Shown one piece after another: positions 1-5,116 of a stretch of 5,116 bases of DNA. The stretch's first letter is position 1; every line of letters starts with the position of its first letter. The notes below the pieces were generated by a model. It was not told the origin of the DNA, searched no databases, and saw nothing but the letters and a program-made list of their open reading frames with translations. The position numbers were made by a program, and so were the translations under genes. Origin of the DNA: Desulfurococcales archaeon (GTDB lineage Archaea > Thermoproteota > Thermoprotei_A > Sulfolobales > WANQ01); contig JALUDQ010000071.1 in assembly GCA_027043985.1 (NCBI GenBank), forward strand, positions 1 to 5,116. The letters run 5' to 3'.

Positions 1-24
1 TAATCCATGCTATCACTCTAAAAC

Positions 25-40
25 TATTTATCCCTAAATA
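25..40 (+). promoter_or_regulatory. Promoter of dphB: TATA-like box inside a perfect inverted repeat
   Basis: TATTTA (25-30) and TAAATA (35-40) are exact reverse complements separated by TCCC. The right copy is centred about 29-30 nt before the dphB ATG at 67, which is the spacing expected of an archaeal TATA box driving a leaderless or almost leaderless transcript. The left copy would give a leader of roughly 14 nt, which would include the weak Shine-Dalgarno-like AAGGT at 54-58. The symmetry means a TAAATA box also reads on the minus strand, so divergent transcription off the left edge is possible but not shown. Spacing and motif are seen in the sequence; promoter activity is inferred. Confidence 0.5.
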
Positions 41-66
41 ACGGATTACTTTCAAGGTAAATATAA

Positions 67-909
67 ATGGTTCTAGTAATCCTAGGCCTTGGGACAAGCA
101 TAGACTACATGAGTCTCGAAGCATTAGACCACTTGTCTAGAGCAGACATAGTATTCCTTGAAACCTATACCTCGATAGCCCCAGGACTAAGCTATGAGAG
201 AATAAAAAGGATAATCCTAGGAGAGCTGAAATTTATTACGCGGAGGGAACTCGAAGAAGAATCTGGTAAAACGATACTAAGTGAAGCAGTAGAAAAATAC
301 GTTGTACTAGCAGTTGCCGGAGACCCCTTAATGGCTACAACACATGTAAACCTAATAGTAGAAGCAGCCAAGAAAGGGATAGAATACAGGATAGTGCCAG
401 GATTATCTGGAATACAAGCATCTATTTCTCTTAGTGGATTACAAGTATACAAGTTTGGTAGAATAGTAACCCTCACTTACCCCGAGGAACAATACAAGCC
501 CTATACAACAATACAAGTTATTAGAGAAAACATGGAGAAGGGTCTCCACACACTAGTATTGCTCGACATAAGATTTGATGAAGGACGAGCAATGAGTATA
601 ATAGAGGCTTCAGATATCTTGCTAAGACTAGAAGAAGAATATTGCGAGAAACACGGTTGTCAACCCCTTTTATACGAGACTATAGGTGTAGGTATAGCTA
701 GAGCAGGTAGTAGAGAGGCTAGGATTCAAGCAGATCTAATAAAATACCTAAAAGACTATGACTATCCACCACCACCTCACAGTCTAATAGTTACTGGAGA
801 CTTACACCCAGTTGAACTTGAGACACTATTGTTCTACGGAAAATTGCCCCTAAAACATGTTAAGGGAAATCCAAGATATGAGAGAATATTAAAGTATATT
901 CAAGTCTAG
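67..909 (+). CDS. dphB: Diphthine synthase (diphthamide biosynthesis methyltransferase DphB/Dph5)
   Basis: This 280-residue protein is an S-adenosylmethionine-dependent methyltransferase of the Dph5 family, in the tetrapyrrole-methylase fold. It methylates the amino group of the modified histidine on elongation factor 2, the second stage of diphthamide synthesis, in the cytoplasm. Family signatures run in order: the N-terminal strand and glycine turn VILGLGT (4-10) followed by the SLEAL helix; DIVFLETYTS (27-36); the SAM-pocket motif GDPLMATTH (85-93); VPGLSGIQASISLSGLQVYKFGR (110-132), whose GLxxYKFG is typical of Dph5; and PPPPHSLIVTGDLHPVE (234-250) near the C-terminus. The length is slightly above the usual archaeal 250-270 residues. 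The start is firm, because the codon just before ATG 67 is an in-frame TAA (64-66). The gene stands alone, with a promoter close upstream and a convergent gene downstream. Other tetrapyrrole methylases share the fold, but the YKFG and PPHSL motifs point to Dph5. Confidence 0.96.
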   Translation: MVLVILGLGTSIDYMSLEALDHLSRADIVFLETYTSIAPGLSYERIKRIILGELKFITRRELEEESGKTILSEAVEKYVVLAVAGDPLMATTHVNLIVEAAKKGIEYRIVPGLSGIQASISLSGLQVYKFGRIVTLTYPEEQYKPYTTIQVIRENMEKGLHTLVLLDIRFDEGRAMSIIEASDILLRLEEEYCEKHGCQPLLYETIGVGIARAGSREARIQADLIKYLKDYDYPPPPHSLIVTGDLHPVELETLLFYGKLPLKHVKGNPRYERILKYIQV

Positions 910-935
910 CCTAGACTAAAAATAACATTAAGAAA

Positions 936-952
936 TAAAGGGTATCCCTTTA
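936..952. terminator. Convergent terminator region: hairpin with flanking T-runs
   Basis: A perfect 7-bp hairpin, TAAAGGG (936-942), loop TAT, CCCTTTA (946-952), sits in the 66-bp gap between the convergent ends of dphB and the 976-1398 gene. For the minus-strand gene there are T5 runs right before the stem (956-952) and after it (922-918). For the plus strand a TTTT lies at 965-968. Archaeal RNA polymerase mainly stops at T-runs, so the T-runs are likely the working part and the hairpin may be an accessory or chance feature. Confidence 0.45.
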
Positions 953-975
953 AAAATAGAGATCTTTTATTAGAT

Positions 976-1398
976 TTAGTAGGGTATTTGAGTTCTAACG
1001 AATCTTAACTTCAACTTCTCCGTTAACTCTTTCTTCAACTTGTTCAAGTTCTCTAAAACCATTTGGCGAGTCTTCTTTGTCCAGAAGGTATACTTGTTGC
1101 CCTCTACTTCTACTCTACGTATAAGTAACGGTAGTCTTTGCTCATAGGCTTCAACGTCTTTTAAAGCCTCATAGTCTTTTACGACGTATTCCTCAGCTTT
1201 ATCCTTACTCAACACCACCGGGTCAAAGGCTATATCCACTACGATAACCGTGAACCCCTCCAGCTCGCGCAAGTCTTCCACGCGCCTAATAGAAGACCAT
1301 ACAACCTTTGTTGGTAGAATGAATAGTTTGCCCTCACGATTTACTCCAAGAGCGTATTCAAGGATGGATAATCTACCAGTACCTCTAGGAACCATCAC
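976..1398 (-). CDS. Conserved-looking hypothetical protein, 140 residues, divergent from ileS
   Basis: I do not recognise the family. The ORF is likely real: it fills the space between a plausible promoter and a terminator, carries a good ribosome binding site, and has normal protein composition with no overlap. Residues 1-60 read as alternating strands (KLFILPTKVVW 24-34, GFTVIVVDIAF 48-58), followed by an acidic, helical middle (66-88). The C-terminus from about 108 is a lysine/arginine-rich helix (LENLNKLKKELTEKLKLRF) that could be a coiled-coil or RNA-binding surface. There is no signal peptide, membrane segment or cysteine, so a cytosolic protein is expected. Start: an in-frame TGA at 1407-1405 bars extension; GTG 1398 and ATG 1395 are both possible, with GGTGAT (1409-1404) ending 5 or 8 nt before them. 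It lies back to back with ileS and may share its control region. A role in translation is only a guess from location. Confidence 0.75.
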   Translation of the reverse strand: MMVPRGTGRLSILEYALGVNREGKLFILPTKVVWSSIRRVEDLRELEGFTVIVVDIAFDPVVLSKDKAEEYVVKDYEALKDVEAYEQRLPLLIRRVEVEGNKYTFWTKKTRQMVLENLNKLKKELTEKLKLRFVRTQIPY

Positions 1399-1403
1399 AT
1401 GAC

Positions 1404-1409
1404 ATCACC
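1404..1409 (-). promoter_or_regulatory. Shine-Dalgarno site GGTGAT of the 140-residue hypothetical gene
   Basis: GGTGAT is an exact match to the archaeal anti-SD complement (GGAGGTGATC core). It lies 5 nt before GTG 1398 and 8 nt before ATG 1395, and it supports translation of this ORF on a leadered mRNA. It does not decide between the two starts. Confidence 0.6.
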
Positions 1410-1449
1410 ACATGGTTTTTCAGATAACCTAGTAGGGTATAGTGCTGGC

Positions 1450-1499
1450 ATAGAATATAAGCCTAATAGTAAGATTCTATAGTCTCCACTCAAAGACTA
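1450..1499. repeat. Two adjacent short inverted repeats in the divergent control region
   Basis: ATAGAAT (1450-1456) pairs with ATTCTAT (1474-1480) across 17 nt. TAGTCT (1480-1485) pairs with AGACTA (1494-1499) across 8 nt. Both pairings are exact, and they meet at base 1480. The first straddles the TATA-like element of the minus-strand gene, the usual place for an operator. Arms this short can arise by chance in AT-rich DNA, so a regulatory role is only a possibility. Confidence 0.3.
1453..1462 (-). promoter_or_regulatory. Probable TATA box of the 140-residue hypothetical gene (GCTTATATTC)
   Basis: On the minus strand CTTATATT closely matches the archaeal TATA consensus. Transcription would begin near 1431, giving a leader of about 30 nt that contains the GGTGAT ribosome site, which agrees with the leadered layout of this gene. 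Read on the plus strand the same bases give AATATAA, so the box could also start a long-leader ileS transcript. It overlaps the left arm of an inverted repeat (1450-1456 with 1474-1480). The motif is seen; promoter function is inferred. Confidence 0.45.
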
Positions 1500-1559
1500 G
1501 GAAAACAGCTTCCCTCGAATCAGGAGGAAACGTGGTCTTCGGGGAATTAATGGTTAAAC

Positions 1560-1566
1560 ATATATA
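1560..1566 (+). promoter_or_regulatory. Probable TATA box of ileS (ATATATA)
   Basis: ATATATA is centred at 1563, within TTAAACATATATAG. Initiation 26-30 nt downstream would fall at about 1589-1593, right at the GTG start chosen for ileS and with the same spacing as the dphB promoter. If this is the box in use, the GTG at 1578 would lie upstream of the transcript start and could not serve. Weaker AT-rich alternatives are centred near 1548 and 1556. Confidence 0.45.
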
Positions 1567-1592
1567 GAGGCACGCTAGTGGGGTGTACATGG

Positions 1593-4577
1593 GTGGTATC
1601 ATTATCCGAGAAGCCGAGTCTTAAGGGCAGATATAATCCATTAAAAGTAGAAAAATGGGTACTAGAATACTGGTCTAAAAACAACATATACCGTAAAGTA
1701 AAAGAAAAATCCTGGGAGAAAAACCGGAATGCTCCTCTATTCCGCTTCTTAGAAGGTCCCCCAACAGCAAATGGTTTCATGCACGTAGGCCATGCTAGGG
1801 GGCGGACACTCAAGGACATACAGTTACGTTATCGTAGGATGAAGGGCTACCGTGTATGGGATCAAGCGGGATGGGATACCCAGGGATTACCAGTAGAACT
1901 AGAAGTAGAGAAGAAGCTGGGATTTAAGTCAAAGAAGGATATAGAAAACTATGGCGTAGAGAAGTTCGTTAAACAATGCCAGGAACTAGTAGACTACTAT
2001 ATAGGGCATTGGAGGAAAGCTAGTGAGAGACTAGGATTATGGCTAGACTACGACCACGCCTACCAGACAAGGCATCCAAAATATCTTGACACTACGTGGA
2101 GCTTCCTCAAAACAATGTGGGAGAAAGGACTCCTCTACGAAGACCTAAGAGTAGTACCCGTATGTCCTCGCTGCGAAACAGCGTTAAGTAGCCACGAGGT
2201 AGCGCAAGGCTATAAGAAGATCAAAGACCCAAGCCTGTACTTTAAGGTTCCACTGAGAGATGAAGAGAAAACCTACATGATTGCCTGGACTACTACGCCC
2301 TGGACAATAATAGCCAATGAAGCCCTAACAGTTCATCCAGAGGAGACTTATGTTAAGATAAGAGTTGGAGACGAGTACTGGATAATGGCTGAGAAACTCT
2401 ATGAGAAAGTATTAGACGAGGTAGGAGTAAAGGAATACGAAGTAGTAGAAAAATTCAAGGGCAAGACGCTATTAGGCAAGAAATACGTTCACCCTCTCCT
2501 CGAAGAAGTTCCAGCTCACCGAGAACATAATGGAAAATACGAACACGCAATAGTAGTAGCGGAATGGGTGAGCATGGAGGAGGGTACTGGCGTAGTCCAC
2601 ACGGCTCCAGCCCATGGTGCTGAAGACTTTGAGACCGGTAAGAAGTATGGTATAAGGATATTTAGACCCATAAGGAAGAACGGCTACTTTACCGAAGAAG
2701 CCGGGAAATACAGGGGACTATGGTTTAAGGAAGCAAACCCCCATGTGATAGAGGATCTCCGCAGAAAAGGCCTACTCGTACATTTGGGCGAAATAGAGCA
2801 CGACTACCCGCACTGCTGGAGATGCGATACACCCTTAATGTACTATGCGGATCGTCAATGGTTTATAAACATAGACCCCATAAAGAAGAAGATGCTTGAA
2901 GAAAACGATAGGGTTAGGTGGAGCCCAGAGTGGGCTAGTAAGAGATTCCGCGACTGGATAGAAAATGCTAGAGACTGGTGTATAAGCCGTGAAAGATACT
3001 GGGGGACACCACTACCAGTATGGACTTGTAAGAAATGCGGATACCGTGTAGCCTTTGGAAGCCTAGAAGAAGTAAAGAAACACGCATTAAACCCCGAAGA
3101 AGTAGTAGACCATCACCGTCCATGGATAGACCGCGTGAAGATAAAGTGTCCTAGATGCGGAGGAATAATGGAGCGTGAGCCCTTCGTAGTAGACGTATGG
3201 CTTGATAGCGGTGTAGCCCATACAGCATCACTAAACCAGTATGGATGGAACAACCTGTTCACCCAGCTCTTCCCATACGACTGGATAACAGAAGCTGTAG
3301 ACCAGACACGTGGATGGTTCTACACCTTAATGTTTACTAGTGTGGCATGGTATCTTAGGAGCCCATACAAAGCTGTATTGAACCAAGGCTTAGTGCTAGA
3401 TAAGTATGGTAAGAAGATGAGTAAGAGCCGTGGAAACGTTGTATGGGCACTAGAGTTTATGGAGAAATATGGTGCTGACCCCTTCAGAATATATTTGGCT
3501 TCAAAAGCAGCTCCTTGGGATAACATAAACTTCGACCCAGACGAAGTAATGGATATAAAACGCCAGCTAGACATACTATGGAATAGCACTAATTTCGCGC
3601 TAACCTATATGGAACTAGATAAATGGACACCCAATAGACTAGAAGAAGACTTAAGAGTACTTGAACCAGAAGACAAGTGGATAATATACGAGTTATACAA
3701 GACCCTTAAAGCTATTGAGGAAGCAATAGAAGGAGACCAACCCCATAAGGGCGGTAGAGCAATCCTAGAATTCATAGTAGAGAAGCTAAGCCACCGCTAC
3801 ATAACCCTAATAAGACCACGAGTATGGATAGAAGAAGACAAGCCGGAAAAGAGAAGCGCCTACGCAACCCTATACCTAGTATTAAATGCTGCAATCAAGG
3901 CAATAGCACCCTACACCCCCTACATAGCCGAATACCTCTACCAAGCCTTTACGAGAAAACTAGACCCTAATGCAAAAGAAAGTGTACACCTAGAAGAATG
4001 GCCAACCGTTCCAAGCAAACTATTGGATGAGGAGACGTGGAGCCACGTAGATAAGCTACTAGAAGCAGCTGAGCAAGTACTAACGTTAAGAGCAAAAGTA
4101 GGCATCAAGAGGAGATGGCCGCTAAAGAGAGCAGTAATAGTTGTAGACGGTCCAGGCCTCATAGAACCCTATAAGAAGGCTTCAAAGGTACTAGCAGTAT
4201 ATGCTAATATAAAGGAAATAGAAGTAACAACAAGCACCAGTAGCTTTGAGGGCTTAGAAGAACTAGAAGTACCCGATATAAAGGTATATGTTGACGTAAA
4301 ACTAGATGAAGAAATACTACTTGAAGGCCTTGCTAGAGAAATAGTGCGGAGAATACAGGTTATGAGAAGGGACCTAAATCTACCATTAGACGCAGTCGTG
4401 GAAAAAGTAATTGTAGCGACAAGAGACGAATTGTTAAAGAAGGCTGTAGAAAAGCATAGAGACTACATACTAGGCGAAGTAAGATCAAAGACTATCGAAG
4501 TTGTAGAAGAACCACCAGACAAAGCTAGGAAGTGGAAGATTGAGGGAAGAGAAGCCTGGATAAAGGTAGTAGTCTAG
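1593..4577 (+). CDS. ileS: Isoleucyl-tRNA synthetase (class I, archaeal type)
   Basis: This cytoplasmic enzyme joins isoleucine to tRNA-Ile using ATP and hydrolyses mischarged valine. Numbered from GTG 1593 (994 residues), the parts are: class I ATP site GPPTANG..HVGH (55-67); GWDTQGLPVE (93-102); editing domain CP1 with the threonine-rich AWTTTPWT (231-238) and GTGVVHTAPAHGAED (331-345); the core motif DWCISRERYWG (461-471); VWLDSG (535-540); DQTRGWF (570-576); KMSKS (608-612); then the helical anticodon-binding domain and a C-terminal domain with GLAREIVRRIQ (912-922). DWCISRxRYWG and DQTRGWF mark IleRS rather than ValRS or LeuRS. Four CxxC pairs (191-194, 408-411, 479-482, 519-522) suggest zinc knuckles. 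Start: GTG 1593 has GGGGTG (1580-1585) 7 nt upstream and fits the TATA box; GTG 1578, with GAGG 1567-1570 at 7 nt, would add five residues. Recognisable homology begins only near NPLKVEKW (15-22). The gene converges on elp3. Confidence 0.97.
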   Translation: MVSLSEKPSLKGRYNPLKVEKWVLEYWSKNNIYRKVKEKSWEKNRNAPLFRFLEGPPTANGFMHVGHARGRTLKDIQLRYRRMKGYRVWDQAGWDTQGLPVELEVEKKLGFKSKKDIENYGVEKFVKQCQELVDYYIGHWRKASERLGLWLDYDHAYQTRHPKYLDTTWSFLKTMWEKGLLYEDLRVVPVCPRCETALSSHEVAQGYKKIKDPSLYFKVPLRDEEKTYMIAWTTTPWTIIANEALTVHPEETYVKIRVGDEYWIMAEKLYEKVLDEVGVKEYEVVEKFKGKTLLGKKYVHPLLEEVPAHREHNGKYEHAIVVAEWVSMEEGTGVVHTAPAHGAEDFETGKKYGIRIFRPIRKNGYFTEEAGKYRGLWFKEANPHVIEDLRRKGLLVHLGEIEHDYPHCWRCDTPLMYYADRQWFINIDPIKKKMLEENDRVRWSPEWASKRFRDWIENARDWCISRERYWGTPLPVWTCKKCGYRVAFGSLEEVKKHALNPEEVVDHHRPWIDRVKIKCPRCGGIMEREPFVVDVWLDSGVAHTASLNQYGWNNLFTQLFPYDWITEAVDQTRGWFYTLMFTSVAWYLRSPYKAVLNQGLVLDKYGKKMSKSRGNVVWALEFMEKYGADPFRIYLASKAAPWDNINFDPDEVMDIKRQLDILWNSTNFALTYMELDKWTPNRLEEDLRVLEPEDKWIIYELYKTLKAIEEAIEGDQPHKGGRAILEFIVEKLSHRYITLIRPRVWIEEDKPEKRSAYATLYLVLNAAIKAIAPYTPYIAEYLYQAFTRKLDPNAKESVHLEEWPTVPSKLLDEETWSHVDKLLEAAEQVLTLRAKVGIKRRWPLKRAVIVVDGPGLIEPYKKASKVLAVYANIKEIEVTTSTSSFEGLEELEVPDIKVYVDVKLDEEILLEGLAREIVRRIQVMRRDLNLPLDAVVEKVIVATRDELLKKAVEKHRDYILGEVRSKTIEVVEEPPDKARKWKIEGREAWIKVVV

Positions 4578-4586
4578 GATAAAGCC

Positions 4587-4594
4587 TTCTTTTA
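4587..4594 (+). terminator. Possible T-run terminator of ileS
   Basis: TTCTTTTA begins 10 nt after the ileS TAG and overlaps the elp3 stop codon on the other strand. It is the only pyrimidine-rich run on the plus strand in the 14-bp convergent gap, and T-runs of this kind end transcription in archaea. No hairpin is seen. The two 3' ends are so close that the transcripts may overlap. Confidence 0.35.
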
Positions 4595-5116
4595 CCTCAA
4601 ATACTTAGTCATATATGGTGAGCCAGTAGGTCTATGGTAGCCTCTCTTCCTATAATATTCTCTAACACCAACCCCGCTTAAAACAAGTATTTTACGGGCA
4701 TCAAATTCCTCAACACTTATCCTCTCAGCCTCTTCGAGAAGCCTCTTACCCCAACCCCTGTGCTGCCACTCGAATAATGGTTTCTCGCCGATAGGTACTT
4801 GAGGTCCATAAATATGTAGTTCTCGTACAATAGTAGTCTTAGAGTCAACCTCCCATCTATGAGCGTGTTCCGACGGGTATCTTAGTCTTAGGAAGCCTAT
4901 AAGCACGTCAGCTACGGGGTCTTCTACTGCTAAGAATACCTCTACACCCCCGCTAGCCTCATATACTGTCCTCGTTATCTGGAGGCGCTTGGAGTCAGGT
5001 TCAACTCCTTCTTTTAGAAACCTTATCCCAGCCTCCCTATACCTTATCTCACGTATCCTTACACCCTTCTCACGACATCTCTTCTCAACTAGTTCGCGTA
5101 GATTACCCTTCTTCGG
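4592..5116 (-). CDS. elp3: Elp3 family tRNA wobble-uridine modification enzyme, C-terminal acetyltransferase part (partial)
   Basis: The minus-strand frame is open from base 5116 to the TAA at 4594-4592, so the visible 174 residues are the C-terminal end of a longer gene whose start lies beyond the right edge. In archaea Elp3 acts alone, using radical SAM and acetyl-CoA domains to make carboxymethyl-type modifications on U34 of tRNA. In the visible fragment, NLRELVEKRCREKGVRIREIRYREAG (5-30) is the linker typical of Elp3, VLIGFLRLRYP (71-81) and RELHIYGPQVPIGE (98-111) are GNAT core strands, WQHRGWGKRLLEEAERI (117-133) is the acetyl-CoA motif A (Q/RxxGxG), and KILVLSGVGVREYYRKRGY (142-160) is motif B, ending in PYMTKYLR. 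The radical SAM domain (CxxxCxxC cluster) is not in the window and is only assumed. The GTG at 4906 is an internal valine codon, not the start. The gene converges on ileS with a 14-bp gap. Confidence 0.93.
   Translation of the reverse strand, partial: PKKGNLRELVEKRCREKGVRIREIRYREAGIRFLKEGVEPDSKRLQITRTVYEASGGVEVFLAVEDPVADVLIGFLRLRYPSEHAHRWEVDSKTTIVRELHIYGPQVPIGEKPLFEWQHRGWGKRLLEEAERISVEEFDARKILVLSGVGVREYYRKRGYHRPTGSPYMTKYLR

Noticed and set aside
1..20. Possible divergent minus-strand gene starting at ATG 8-6 with GAGTGAT upstream
   Set aside because: Fewer than three codons are visible, the SD-like match is broken and very close to the ATG, and the minus-strand TAAATA box would place the transcript start beyond the ATG.
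192..476. Antisense ORF of 94 codons inside dphB
   Set aside because: It lies entirely opposite a clearly recognised gene, has no protein-like motif and no ribosome site, and is a frame shadow of dphB.
1399..1577. Possible tRNA, C/D-box RNA or T-box-like RNA in the gap before ileS
   Set aside because: There is no cloverleaf, no correctly ordered RUGAUGA and CUGA boxes, and no T-box consensus; archaeal ileS genes are not known to use T-boxes.
1578..1580. GTG 1578 as the ileS start
   Set aside because: It is possible (GAGG lies 7 nt upstream) but less favoured, because the ATATATA box ends only 11 nt before it and GTG 1593 has a GGGGTG site with good spacing. The difference is five residues.
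1547..1819. Minus-strand ORF of 90 codons over the ileS start
   Set aside because: It covers the ileS promoter, start and HIGH region on the opposite strand. Its sequence has no recognisable features, and the ileS frame explains the bases.
3320..3589. Minus-strand ORF of 89 codons opposite the KMSKS region of ileS
   Set aside because: It is a shadow of strongly conserved ileS codons, with no independent evidence.
3938..4162. Minus-strand ORF of 74 codons opposite the ileS anticodon-binding domain
   Set aside because: It is a serine- and leucine-rich shadow frame with no sign of being expressed.
4592..4906. Reading the Elp3 fragment as a complete 104-residue acetyltransferase starting at GTG 4906
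   Set aside because: The same frame continues without a stop to the window edge and encodes the Elp3 linker upstream (NLRELVEKRCREKG), so the GTG is an internal valine.

Overview
This window looks like a piece of a hyperthermophilic crenarchaeal chromosome, probably Desulfurococcales or a relative. The signs are a diphthamide-pathway methyltransferase (absent from bacteria), an archaeal-type isoleucyl-tRNA synthetase, a single-gene Elp3, TATA-like boxes about 30 nt before start codons, Shine-Dalgarno cores of the GGTG/GAGG type, GTG starts, and heavy use of ATA (Ile) and AGA/AGG (Arg) codons. No species is claimed.

Layout from left to right. Positions 1-66 are the promoter region of the first gene. 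At 67-909 (+) is dphB, diphthine synthase. Positions 910-975 form a convergent terminator region with a small hairpin and T-runs. At 976-1398 (-) is an unrecognised 140-residue protein. Positions about 1399-1592 are a divergent control region with TATA-like boxes, short inverted repeats and two tiny start-stop reading frames. At 1593-4577 (+; alternative start 1578) is ileS. After a 14-bp gap, a convergent elp3 runs on the minus strand from its stop at 4592 off the right edge. Only the C-terminal 174 residues of Elp3 are visible. Its reading frame is open all the way to 5116 and does not begin at the internal GTG at 4906.

The three recognised genes all act on translation. DphB modifies elongation factor 2, IleRS charges and proofreads tRNA-Ile, and Elp3 modifies wobble uridine in tRNA. 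The gene orientations (convergent, divergent, convergent) mean they are not one operon, so any link is by neighbourhood only.

No mobile element, CRISPR array, tRNA or rRNA is visible. Nothing here is clearly a new system. The items most worth a second look are the unknown protein divergent from ileS and the ileS upstream region. That region holds an out-of-frame 11-codon frame with three consecutive Ile codons overlapping the ileS start, and a second 11-codon frame behind a strong AGGAGG.
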